Assembly: GCA_020881915.1 (NCBI GenBank)
Contig: JAJFPB010000006.1
Location: 1,798,001-1,862,000, forward strand
Direction: 5' to 3'
Source of the DNA: Paramyrothecium sp. XJ0827
Taxonomy: Eukaryota; Ascomycota; Sordariomycetes; Hypocreales; Stachybotryaceae
DNA length: 64,000 nucleotides
In this document: positions 10,879 through 20,200 of the stretch, one piece after another
How positions within the stretch are numbered: position 1 is the stretch's first letter
Layout of the letters: every line of letters begins with the position of its first letter
Made by a program: the position numbers and the translations under genes
The notes under the pieces: generated by a model
What the model saw: the letters and a program-made list of their open reading frames with translations, nothing else
Database searches by the model: none
Told to the model about the DNA's origin: nothing

Positions 10879-11565
10879 GGAAAGCGGTTTTTTTTCTTTT
10901 CGCTTGGACCCGTGGTCGGGCTGCAAGGAGCGCCCTGGTTTTATTTTGTTGAGAAGCTGTCTACGGCACAAAGAGGCTGCCACATCCATATTCATGTCCA
11001 TGTGTGACCCCAAGGTACTGGCAACGTTCTTTGGCAGGGCCAAGAAACGGCAGCGTAATTAGCATAAGCCCAAACTCATTGTTGCGTGTGTATAGAAAAG
11101 CCTCGAGTCACTTGGGCTGCTATCTTCTTTTGCTCAGTATCGTGACACGAACCATGCATCCCTCCCACATCCCTGCTCCGTGATTAGCTACCAGGGAGTT
11201 TTCTGATACACGCGTAACCAAAATATCGTCACAATGATCGAAGATCAGTAGAAGGGCCTTGCTTATGCCATCAATTGTTCAAACGGCTGTCAGCCTTGAT
11301 CGTGGTGATACATCTTGCCGCAGTTGCGAGCCCCAACACACTCCTCCAGACAGTCGCCTAGACCTCCTCTCGTCACAGCACATCCAGGCCTCCCATGTCA
11401 ATCCTACAAATCTTACAAACCTTCGGCATGATATGAAAGTGTTCCATCCAAACAAACAATCGCCCAACTCCACAAATCCAAAATTCCAAACTCCAACCTC
11501 CCCATCCACCCTCCCTCTCATAATTTAGACATTATATATATATATTACTGCGCCACGATGGCGCA
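10879..11565. other. Convergent intergenic region
   Basis: Lies between the 3' ends of the CWF19-like gene and the alpha/beta hydrolase gene. T-rich stretch at 10888-10900 and a TA repeat at 11534-11547 are plausible 3'-end signals. No gene seen. Confidence 0.45.
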
Positions 11566-14383
11566 TTACCGCAGTACGTCCGAATCACCGCCCCAGCGGC
11601 CCTTTCTCCCCCTCTCCTTTTCCCTTTCCTTCCGACCCTCGGCACTCGTAACTCTGTTCCAGTCCTCCCATTCCTTGCTTATCTCCATGAGGACCGACCC
11701 CATCACTGTTGCGCTTGCCATCAGGCCGTGGCCCTCGCCCTCCAGGACGCGTACCTCGCAGCGCCGCATCGTCTTGCCAAGCCACTTGACGTTCTCTACC
11801 GGCACACGAGTATCACGGCTGCCGTGATGAATGACAACCGGTCTTGTAATGTCGACATATCGGAATCCTATGGTATGCCGCCGCTCAAGGCATACCAGTA
11901 GGTCTACCGCCGGGTTGGCCCCGGTAGTGGCCAGCTCCCAGATCGCATGGGTCAATCGTACGTCATAGGTCATCTGTCGTTCCTTGTCCATAACCGGACT
12001 GACAGCGCCGCCAATTCCTGAGCTGTCGGCTCCGTTCATGGTACTCGTCGGGACCTGCATGCGATCCATATTTTCGGTCGCGACGGGGGTCTGTACCTCT
12101 CCTGGCTCCCCACGACCATCTTGCCCGATGTTCTCATGCTCTCCAGTGACTGGTGGCTGATGCGGACCGGAAGTCTCTCGCGATTGGGCGTTAGACTTGC
12201 GCTTGCTTCTTCGGGGATTTTTAGGTAAGGAGCTCGTGATGGAACTACTCGTCGCTGTCATGAAGCTGCTGTTTGCCGCCTTTAGTAGTGACGTGGGCAA
12301 CGCGCGGAGGATACGTTGCGAGGTCGGTATGGCGTTTGTGGGTGGCGAGGCTTGTGTATTACCAAATACGTTCATCTGCGACGGGGGGATCCACGGGGCA
12401 AGAAGATGAATCCTGCCACGGATATGTTGAGGCATACGCAGAGCTGTCGCCAACGCGTAGATGGCACCCGCTGAGTGAGCCAACACCGAAAACTTGGTAA
12501 TTTTCAGAGCCTGACAAATTGCGTAAACATCGTCTGGATCATGTTAGCCCTTGCATCGTAATCTCGGAATATGGTAACTTACCAGGCCAGCTGAGAGGCG
12601 TTGCCGTCCCGTCTACGTACGCCTCACTATCGCCAACGCCTGGACGATCCGGTGTAATGAGACGGAGCCTCAACGTTAGTGCTAGCTCATCGTAGAAAGC
12701 TGTAATGTATCTGGTCAATCCCATGCCAACGCAGCAAAACACAGCGGAACCTTCCGAATCTCCGACTTCGGAAAATGATATGATGCGACCGGTTTGTGGG
12801 TGTCGAATCTTCTGTGATAGCCGTGGTGAACAAAGGTATGATTCGACAGCGTCGTCGATGGAGTCCGCGGATGCAGGACGCTCATAGCTGGCTGGTACAG
12901 AGTTGTTGACTTTGGCAGGCTCTGTCCGCGTTGGCTGGGTAGAATCCTCTGACCTGCGCCCAATCCGCTGCAGACGCGAGCTGCTGCGCTTCGGTCGTAA
13001 CCCGTCGCTTGGGCCTGGGCTGTGTCTACCGGAAAGACGCCGACTGAGGCGCTCCGGATTGCTGTCATCACGGCGTGGCCCTTGAGAGACCGAGGGAAAC
13101 GGTGCACCGTCGTCTTCCACCCTTTCTAGCTGATTGCTCGTCCGTGTAAATTCCACGCTGCGTCCACGTGAGGAAGCCTGGAGGCCGGTTGAGCTTCGAG
13201 AGATGGGCGGCGGAACGAACTCATCTTCGCCAAGTAGAAACGAGCCGGTGTGTGCTTCAGCACCGGGCTCCTGCTTCTTCTTCGGGCCGTCGCGACTGCG
13301 GAGACGCTCGTCAGCCTCTGGAATTGCATCGACCCGCCCGTCGTTATCTCGCTGTTTTGACCGTCGCCTGCTTGACCGATGAGACGAATGACTACCAGTC
13401 TTTTTCAAGCTCGAGTCACGCGTAGGGATGTGGCGAGGACTTTCTAGAGGAGATTTTGGAGCCATTTCCTCCGGGCTGAGGATGGGTGGCTCCTCGCTGA
13501 TTGGAGTCTCGGCCAATATAGGTTCCGGCCTGCCGGTGTTGTCGGGGCCGTTGTTGGTCATGCCCGAAGCAGTAGCACCCAAAGACCCTCCGGAGGCGCG
13601 TTTGCGCTCACTGTCCTTTTCGCGCAGGCGCTCCTTTGAGCTCATGTACATGAGACCCTTGCTGTTTCGGTTTGCCTTTTTACTCCAGCTGTCGTGGGAG
13701 TGTTGACGTCGTAGCTCGGGTGCTGGCGCGGGGCCAGGTTCGATAGAGAGATTGCCTAAGCTATTGGTATCATCGTATTTGGAGCCGAAGGAACCATTGG
13801 AGGAAGGGCGCGAAGAGTTGCTTGATCGGATGAAAGACCTGAAGCCACCGCTATCACGGCTGGTGCTGCGAGGACTGCGGTTCGAGGAGCCGACAGGGGG
13901 CGCGGTAAGTGAAGAGAAGCCGCTCGGGTGCTTGGAGGTGCGAACAACTGGAGGGCTAGCTGCTAATTCGTCCAGGGACACGGGAGGCCGTCGCAACTCG
14001 TCGAGGCTGGGTTTCGAAAACGCGCCGTAGTCGACCCCAAAACTGCCTTCACCGGGACTCGTCGGAAGCGAAATGCTAGTCTGCGCGGGTATGCCGGCGT
14101 CGAGATAGGAGCTGGGGGGTTTTGGAAGTGCGCTGAGAGAGGTGATGAGGTCGGATATGATCTCGGGATTGGCGGGAGGGAAGCTGAGGCGATGGGAGGG
14201 ATCGATGGCCGAGGCGGAACCACGAGGGCGCGAGGCGAGGGCTTGATCGTCTGGCCGCCGACGAGCCTGCTTGTAGCTGTAGTTTTGATGCTGTTGCTGG
14301 CGGCCGTGGGAGCGGGGGGGAATGGCGGGTATATCTGCGGCAGCGGCAGAGGCGGCGGACGTGGCCGCATGATCGAGAGCCAT
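11566..14383 (-). CDS. Large alpha/beta hydrolase with long disordered N-terminus
   Basis: Exons 14383-12583 and 12533-11566, separated by a 49-nt intron with a GTAAGT donor and CAG acceptor; 922 aa. The first 500 or so residues are Ser/Pro/Arg-rich and low-complexity. The hydrolase fold starts late: FCCVGMGLTRYITAFYDELA, then RLITPDRPGVGDS, the intron, and the nucleophile elbow FSVLAHSAGA. The fold is interrupted by a second low-complexity insert of about 130 residues, then continues with VVIHHGSRDTRVP (acid) and LEGEGHGLMA (His). Ser, Asp and His are all present. The substrate is unknown; such fungal proteins are usually annotated only as hydrolases. A (GCT)n microsatellite touches the start codon. 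The intron joins CCT-G|AC-GAT and closes the frame exactly. Confidence 0.82.
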
Positions 14384-14384
14384 G

Positions 14385-14404
14385 GCTGCTGCTGCTGCTG
14401 CTGC
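14385..14404. repeat. (GCT)n microsatellite in a 5' leader
   Basis: About seven perfect GCT units sit immediately upstream of the alpha/beta hydrolase start codon when read on the minus strand (CAG units before the ATG). If translation began upstream it would encode poly-Gln, Ala or Ser. Confidence 0.8.
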
Positions 14405-15611
14405 AAGCGGCAGTAGGTTTCAAGTTTGGACTGTCGCAGGCTGGAATGGCGCTCTGATCAGTCTGGCTGGCCCATGCGTCGTGGGGAGCGCGGCTCGACA
14501 GCAGACGTGTCTCTCCCCTATCCGGCGGGTTGGAGGACGCTAGCCTTGGCTCTTTTTTCTTTTTCGCTTCGCCAATCAACCGCGGATCGGGTGGGAGGAG
14601 GGCGTCTGAGTTTTTGTTCGAGTGCTGCGACGCAGCAGGCGTCGAACGTATGGAGGAGTGGGTTGCGGACCAGGGGGGAAGGGGGACGGCGACCATGCGC
14701 AGCTATCCTGAGCTTCCTTTTTCGGGTGCAGGGAAGATGCTGGTAATTTAGATGGGAGCGAGCGATGGTTTCACGAGAATGGCCAAGTGCAGGCGGAGGA
14801 GAGCGGCGGGCGCTTCTCGTCTGCAAGGCTGATGCTGGGGGGAAGAAAATGGGCGGCGCTAGGTTCAGAGTTTGAGGGAAGAGTTGGGTGGCTTCTTGGT
14901 TTGATTCGCCGTCGCAATCGGTCGGTCGATCGGTTTCCTTTCGGGAGCGGCGACGGTGGGAAAAACGGTGCGGGCTAGCAGAGTCGCGCCATGCCTTTTT
15001 GTTTGCGCTGCTGGCGAAACAGGAAAAGGACGCTGACGAGGAGGACAAGACTAGACAAGACGAGACACGAGGTTTTGCGCCAGGAGTGCTGCTGGTAGGG
15101 CAGATGCTTCTGGTTGGACCCAGGATTGGGCTGCAGGGTGCTGCGCAAGAAGCAAAAGCGGAGCAAATCAAATCAATTAAACGGGCTGCAGGTTGCTAGA
15201 GCTAGGCAGTAGGCACCGTACTCACACATGCGTCGTAGCATGTACTCTGCCCACTCCGTCGATCAGGGGTGCTCTGTAGGTAGACGGGTGGATTTGGGTG
15301 TGGATGCGGAGGAGGGAAAGGGAGAGTCGGAAGAAAACGCGGAGGAGCAAAGGATGCTGGATCGGGTTCGGAGATCAAGTTGCATCTGCAAGGCCCGTCA
15401 GAGGATTCGCACCTGCATAAGGTACGGTAGGGTACCTTGGGATATGCGGCAAGGCGACAAACTTGACGGGTAGATGCTCCTGCTGCCTCGACTTTTTGGA
15501 CAGGAGTTTTGCTTGCGCAGTGACTTGCTCCTTGACAGGACTCAGACGGGGGCGGCAGGTACAGAGTACTCGGTAGAGCAGAAATAAAACAAAAAAAATA
15601 ATAATAACATA
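14405..15611. other. Upstream region of the alpha/beta hydrolase gene
   Basis: About 1.2 kb between the hydrolase start and the Fot1-like element. Open frames on both strands (for example 14518-15171 minus) are Ser/Arg-rich, overlap each other and carry no domain. It contains one GGTACCTT motif near 15431. Confidence 0.45.
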
Positions 15612-15660
15612 ACGTACATGCATAACGAGTGGATCAACATAACGAATGGATCAAAAATCC
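15612..15660 (+). repeat. Left terminal inverted repeat of the Fot1-like element
   Basis: 49 bp beginning ACGTACATGCATAACGAG. Contains two directly adjacent 17-bp units, 15621-15637 and 15638-15654, that differ only at unit position 9 (G versus A) and are probable transposase-binding sites. Confidence 0.93.
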
Positions 15661-15717
15661 TAACCGCTAGGATAGGAATCTTAATAAAAACACAACAGAC
15701 CATTTGATCAATTAAAA

Positions 15718-17163
15718 CTAATCGCTATGCTCTTGCCCAGAGACCTCTATCTCTGCCTTGCATGTTCGAACATTATGCCCTGTCTTGCCGCAAATGCCAC
15801 AGCGCCTTGGCCTCGGTTGCGATGACCTCCCTTGACCGCCTCTTCTCGACGATTCGGCCACTACCTGACTATCTACTTCTATTTGATCAATTGATGCCTG
15901 ACCTTCGTCTATAGTCATCGTCCCTCCATTACGTAGGCGTTTCTTTATTCCCCTCCGGCGCCGGCTTAGTATTGCATTTGCCTCTCGAAGATCCTTAACC
16001 TCTGACTCTAATAGAGCCATCCTATGGATAATTGCCTTCGTTCCCTTAGAAAAAGACTTTAATGCATCAACAATTGATGCTGGAGAACTGCTCTTATGTC
16101 TTCTAATTTGTCTCTCAATGAATTCGGATTGAGATTCGGTTTCTCTTACTGTCTTTGGGGTTCGTGAGGTCCAAGGGGCAGGAAGCTCTGGCTCATTTAT
16201 AGCAGGCGTTGGAGTTCGTAATCGAATATCAAGCGGCTGGAGTAAATGAGATGAATGAGATGGCATACAGAGCGTAATAATCTTATTCTCCTTGCAGAAA
16301 TCCTCAAAAGCGACCGAATGGTGGCTCTCATGCCCGTCAAGGATCAGAAGACGATAGGCACCATTTGATCTTTTAATTGAATGCCGATTGAAGTGCTTTA
16401 GCCACTGGAGGCCTGTCTCATTATCGGTCCAGCCATTCTTAGTGGTTGCAATAGCCCAATCGCCCGGGAGGTTGCTTTCGCGATACCAGCTAGAGAGGTG
16501 ATATTGGCCTGCAACAATGATGAACGGCGGCAGCGCCCACCCTTCAGCATTGATCGATTCAATCACTGTAACCCATTCACGGTTTCCGGGCTGGATCTTT
16601 TTAGGGTTCGCACGCCTTTCTGCGCCTGTAACGACCATCCCGCTCATAATGACGCCCATCATAAAGCCAGTCTCATCAAAGTTGTACTGATCATCTGATC
16701 TTATGCCGTACTTTGCGATTGTGTTCTCCACGAGCGAAAACCACGCGTTTATCGCGATTGGATCTTCGCATTTGGCCCTCTGGTAGTCATATCTGCGAAA
16801 AAAACGCGTTCTGAGCTCTGGTTGCCGCTTAATAAAATTCGAGGCCCAGCGTGGCCCAACAGGAGGCATCTCTCGCTCAGCAAGCAGTCGATTGGCCATA
16901 TCTTCAACACCACAAAGCCGGGGAGAAAACCCTCGCATATCCAGGTCAAGGATATATTGAACTATTGTCTGTTCCTCAAGATCAGATAGTTTACGTAAAT
17001 TGGCCATAGTATCGCGTCGAGAAGGCATGCCTTGCTTGCGATTACGTAGGCTTGAGAATGGAACCTCATAGATCTGTGATGCGCGTCGTAGGCTTAATTT
17101 TGGGTTAGATTGAAGGGCCTGAAGTGCAAGAATAATACTGGCCTCATTATTAGAGTTTGGCAT
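15718..17163 (-). CDS. Fot1/pogo-family transposase (DDE_1), internally shortened
   Basis: 481 aa, single exon. Order: a psq-type helix-turn-helix (residues about 10-55, ALQALQSNPKLSLRRAS), a second Tc5/CENP-B-type DNA-binding domain (about 60-125), then the DDE_1 core. NFDETGF holds the first Asp, LLILDGHESH the second, and LLQPLD the third with 35 residues between the second and third, the DD35D spacing of pogo elements. Right after the third Asp the protein jumps to RLRTPTP, which in relatives lies much further on, behind another Leu-Asp pair. An inferred deletion of about 80 residues between two LD-encoding sites would explain this. The C-terminus has a coiled-coil-like region and a CCHC zinc knuckle (CGICGKTGHNVRTC). 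The deletion is judged from memory of family layout, not from an alignment. Confidence 0.88.
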   Translation of the reverse strand: MPNSNNEASIILALQALQSNPKLSLRRASQIYEVPFSSLRNRKQGMPSRRDTMANLRKLSDLEEQTIVQYILDLDMRGFSPRLCGVEDMANRLLAEREMPPVGPRWASNFIKRQPELRTRFFRRYDYQRAKCEDPIAINAWFSLVENTIAKYGIRSDDQYNFDETGFMMGVIMSGMVVTGAERRANPKKIQPGNREWVTVIESINAEGWALPPFIIVAGQYHLSSWYRESNLPGDWAIATTKNGWTDNETGLQWLKHFNRHSIKRSNGAYRLLILDGHESHHSVAFEDFCKENKIITLCMPSHSSHLLQPLDIRLRTPTPAINEPELPAPWTSRTPKTVRETESQSEFIERQIRRHKSSSPASIVDALKSFSKGTKAIIHRMALLESEVKDLREANAILSRRRRGIKKRLRNGGTMTIDEGQASIDQIEVDSQVVAESSRRGGQGRSSQPRPRRCGICGKTGHNVRTCKAEIEVSGQEHSD

Positions 17164-17212
17164 GTTAAATTGTTGAGAATCAATTGATTAAATGATTAGG
17201 ATGTAGGATGAG

Positions 17213-17261
17213 GGATTTTTGATCCATTCGTTATGTTGATCCACTCGTTATGCATGTACGT
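17213..17261 (-). repeat. Right terminal inverted repeat of the Fot1-like element
   Basis: Exact reverse complement of 15612-15660, carrying the same tandem 17-bp units at 17236-17252 and 17219-17235. Followed by the TA target duplication. Confidence 0.93.
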
Positions 17262-18922
17262 TAAAACGACAATTAATTAAATAAAAAGGGGTCTGTGCTG
17301 TCCCTGCATGCATTTTCTCCAACACGACCACCTCCACGCCATCACCCACTTGCAGACAAACCACCGATCCTCATCGACTCCACGGCTTTCTCCTGGCCCC
17401 GCGCCGTCGAGCCTCTCGTCGACTTACAAAAATACAATAAAAATCCTCACTGTTTCCATCCCCGATTGGCATGCTGGGGCCGCCTTGGGCTACCGTTTGA
17501 GGGGAAGATGGCCCGACAGGGTCAGACATTGTCTCTTCCCCCCCTGTCTCTGGGTCCCTCCCGTCTTCAGAGTGGGACAGAGAAATTGAGTGCACGGGCC
17601 CACGGGGACCTGCCTGTCGCATGCATCCCCGAGGGGCGCCGCGACGCCGGCAGTGAATTTGAATGTGAATGTGAACGCACTCGCTGTCGCTGGTTGTGCG
17701 TTGCTTTGCGAGGCTGCCCGAGGCAAGACGCAACACTGCAGACGGAAACGGGTTCCGTCGCGGAGGAAGACAGGTGGATTTTTCAAGGCCGCACAACGGC
17801 TCAGGTCACGCCCAGCGCATCATTGCACCACAAGGCGCTCGTGGCCGCGTTCAACGAACCGCGCGCACACAATTCCCCGATCTACCCCTGACCCGGCCGG
17901 ACGCAGAAGAGACCCGTCGCTGGCCCAGAATCCAAGCAACGAGCTAACGCAAACGGTCCCGCCCCGGGCTCTTCCCGCCCCTACGATCCTTGTTCTTTGT
18001 TTGTGCACTGATGCTCTTCGACCTTTTGATCATGTCTGTTCACATGCGCAGCTGGTAATGATACCAACAGAGCGGGTGTAAGTGGGCTTGGACTCGCTGT
18101 TGATCATCGACGGACTAGATTCAAGGCCCTGTTTCGAATTGTCTCATTTGCCACTGTCAGTCTCCCTGTGCACTCTTCTATCTACCCTTCTCATTCGCAA
18201 ATGAATTTCCCATCGCTCACCAACTTGTCACATCCGTCAGGTGCGGGAGGTGATGGGGGAGAAAGCCTTGCAGTGACTTGACTCTGGCAGATGAACGTAT
18301 GTGTGTCTCAGCGTTAAGGCCCAACTGAAGCCCTGTGCAAGTACTTTGGCATCTCCACGCAAAATTGCCATGGTTCTTGACGCACTCATGGATGCGACCG
18401 TGTTGTTCAACAGCGTATGTGTCTGTCGGAATTGTATAATCTAAACCCACACAGGAGCACTTCCGTTACAAGCACTGCTCCTACATTCCGGCAGCAATAA
18501 ACCGCCGCCGGCATTCATTCAGCCTCAACTTAAGCATTCGCTGCGACTCACCACTCCTCCAATGAGACGTCGACCAGGGTTACGGCAACGACGTCATCGT
18601 GAACCCTTACCTTGGACGTCATCCCACCAGGACTTGGCACAGCCTTGCCCCGTCAGATGTGCAAGACAGGTTATATGCATGATCCAACAATCGCACAATG
18701 CGAACTTTACTCCGTTTTGGCTTTTGGGCCTTATTCTGAACCTGCCGCTATCTGTTCCATACTTTGTTGCGCCTCTGCTGCGTGGTAGCTTATGGTCCGT
18801 CAACACCAAACTTTACCATCACCATCGCAGCGGTGTCGACTGTCCTTGAGGACATCACAACAAACAACGCAGAAACCTACAAAACTCGACTCGCACAATT
18901 AATCTCACGGATAAACCTCAAA
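17262..18922. other. Intergenic, no gene recognised
   Basis: 1.66 kb between the transposon and the fatty-acid-hydroxylase-family gene. GC-rich open frames at 17295-18081 overlap in three frames, have no domain and give low-complexity proteins. The in-frame codons upstream of 18923 lack a good start and look like leader. Confidence 0.45.
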
Positions 18923-19951
18923 ATGGACCTCTTGCTTTCCCTACCCGTCGCCTCCTACCTCCTTGCGCCCTCCCTCACCTCCTGGTCCACCTCGCTCAAC
19001 CTCCTCTTCTTCTACATGACCTGGACCACCCTCGTCCTCTCGCACCCGCCTCTGCGCGTCCATCTCGTCGGGCTGCTCGGCATCCGCGTCGCCCTGTCTC
19101 TCCTGCCGTCGCTGCTATCGCTGCTCCTCGACGTCGGGGTGCCCAGCCTCGCCGAGGGCATCAAGCACGGCGGCCGCCGCTCCCTGCCGCCCAGGGATGT
19201 TGGCGCGCTCGGGCGCATGGCCGCGCTGGCGGTGCTGAACCTCGTCGTGCTCACGGGCGTCGAGGGCGCCGCGAGTTGGGCGTTTGCAAAGGTCGCGGGC
19301 CATACTGAGTTTCCCACGACGACGACGCTGCCGTTGCCATGGCAGATGTTCCGTCATGTACTGCTAATACTTACGGCTCGCGAGACGCTACACTACTATA
19401 TCCACCGCTTCATCCTTCACGGCAACTCGTTTCTCGCGGGCCTCCACACCCGTTACGCCCACTCCCGCGCAGCCGCACCGTTCAGCCTCCAACTTCTCAC
19501 AGACCACCCCCTGCCTCTCATACTGCACCGACTCGTCCCGCTGTATCTCCCCTCGCTGCTCATCCGTCCCCACCTGCTCACGTACCTGGTCACCGTCTTT
19601 CTCTGCACCGCCGAGGAGACGCTCGCCACGTCCGGCTACAGCATCGTGCCCGGCATCGTCATGGGCGGCATCGTCCAGCGCGCCTCCATCCACTACGCCA
19701 GCGGGGGCCGCGCCAACTTTGGCGCGTGGGGCTTGCTGGATTGGCTGCACGGCACGGGCCGCGGCAGGGACGTGCTCGAAGACCTGGTGGACGAGGCCGA
19801 CAAGCACCAGGTCAAGCAACGTTCGAGGAGAAAGGCGGAGCGCGGCGCAGGCAGGCTGCGGGACAGTATTGATTCGCTGACCGGGGGCGAAGGAAGCGAG
19901 ACGACGCCGAGGAGGAGCACGCGGAAGAGGACCCCAAAGAAGCAGAACTAA
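18923..19951 (+). CDS. Fatty acid hydroxylase / sterol desaturase family membrane protein
   Basis: 342 aa, single exon, starting at the ATG that follows CTCAAA; the open frame extends 53 codons upstream but that part is not hydrophobic or conserved-looking. Several hydrophobic segments (residues 1-75, 95-112, 140-152, 200-250) place it in a membrane, probably the ER. Histidine motifs typical of the diiron superfamily are visible: HYYIHRFILH at 157-166, HTRYAH at 175-180, then a C-terminal IHYASGG and GLLDWLHGT (256-277). Expected chemistry: oxygen-dependent hydroxylation or desaturation of a lipid. The second cluster is HxxxxH and not the classical HxxHH, so substrate and even activity are uncertain. 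A basic tail of about 60 residues follows (RRKAERGAG, RRSTRKRTPKK). Confidence 0.82.
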   Translation: MDLLLSLPVASYLLAPSLTSWSTSLNLLFFYMTWTTLVLSHPPLRVHLVGLLGIRVALSLLPSLLSLLLDVGVPSLAEGIKHGGRRSLPPRDVGALGRMAALAVLNLVVLTGVEGAASWAFAKVAGHTEFPTTTTLPLPWQMFRHVLLILTARETLHYYIHRFILHGNSFLAGLHTRYAHSRAAAPFSLQLLTDHPLPLILHRLVPLYLPSLLIRPHLLTYLVTVFLCTAEETLATSGYSIVPGIVMGGIVQRASIHYASGGRANFGAWGLLDWLHGTGRGRDVLEDLVDEADKHQVKQRSRRKAERGAGRLRDSIDSLTGGEGSETTPRRSTRKRTPKKQN

Positions 19952-20200
19952 AGGAACAAGATTGAAATTTGGATTTATGTATTTCTGCCTCATATGACAT
20001 GCCATGTATGGTTCAGTTCACCTTGTATAAGAGATACCCCCCACATATCGTCTATGATACCAAAGCGCCTCAACGCCACGCTTCTGCAGAAACCCCGAGC
20101 CTTTTGTCTTTGAGTCTTCTATTCCAAGCAGTCTCAGACAGTAACTTTTTGGGGTGGGGGCCTGTCCCCTTTCTATCTCTTTCTTCTCGCTCTTCTCCTT

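Larger units (their letters stand above)
15612..17261 (-). mobile_element. Fot1/pogo-like DNA transposon, 1650 bp, perfect 49-bp TIRs
   Basis: The element is bounded by identical inverted repeats at 15612-15660 and 17213-17261 (49 of 49 positions match by hand alignment). It is flanked by TA on both sides (15610-15611 and 17262-17263), the target duplication of Tc1/mariner/pogo elements. It encodes one transposase on the minus strand. Perfect TIRs and an open reading frame without stop codons indicate recent insertion with little or no RIP mutation. It is AT-richer than the flanking GC-rich genes. The transposase is shorter than expected (see its entry), so the copy may depend on a full-length relative elsewhere in the genome. 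Confidence 0.93.

Noticed and set aside
9580..11043. 487-codon open frame opposite the CWF19-like gene (and others at 8632-9570, 9522-10016)
   Set aside because: Antisense shadow of a strongly GC3-biased gene; no domain, extreme Ala/Val/Arg content.
17295..18081. Overlapping open frames of 198 and 163 codons downstream of the transposon
   Set aside because: Several frames open at once in GC-rich DNA, no domain, no plausible exon chain.
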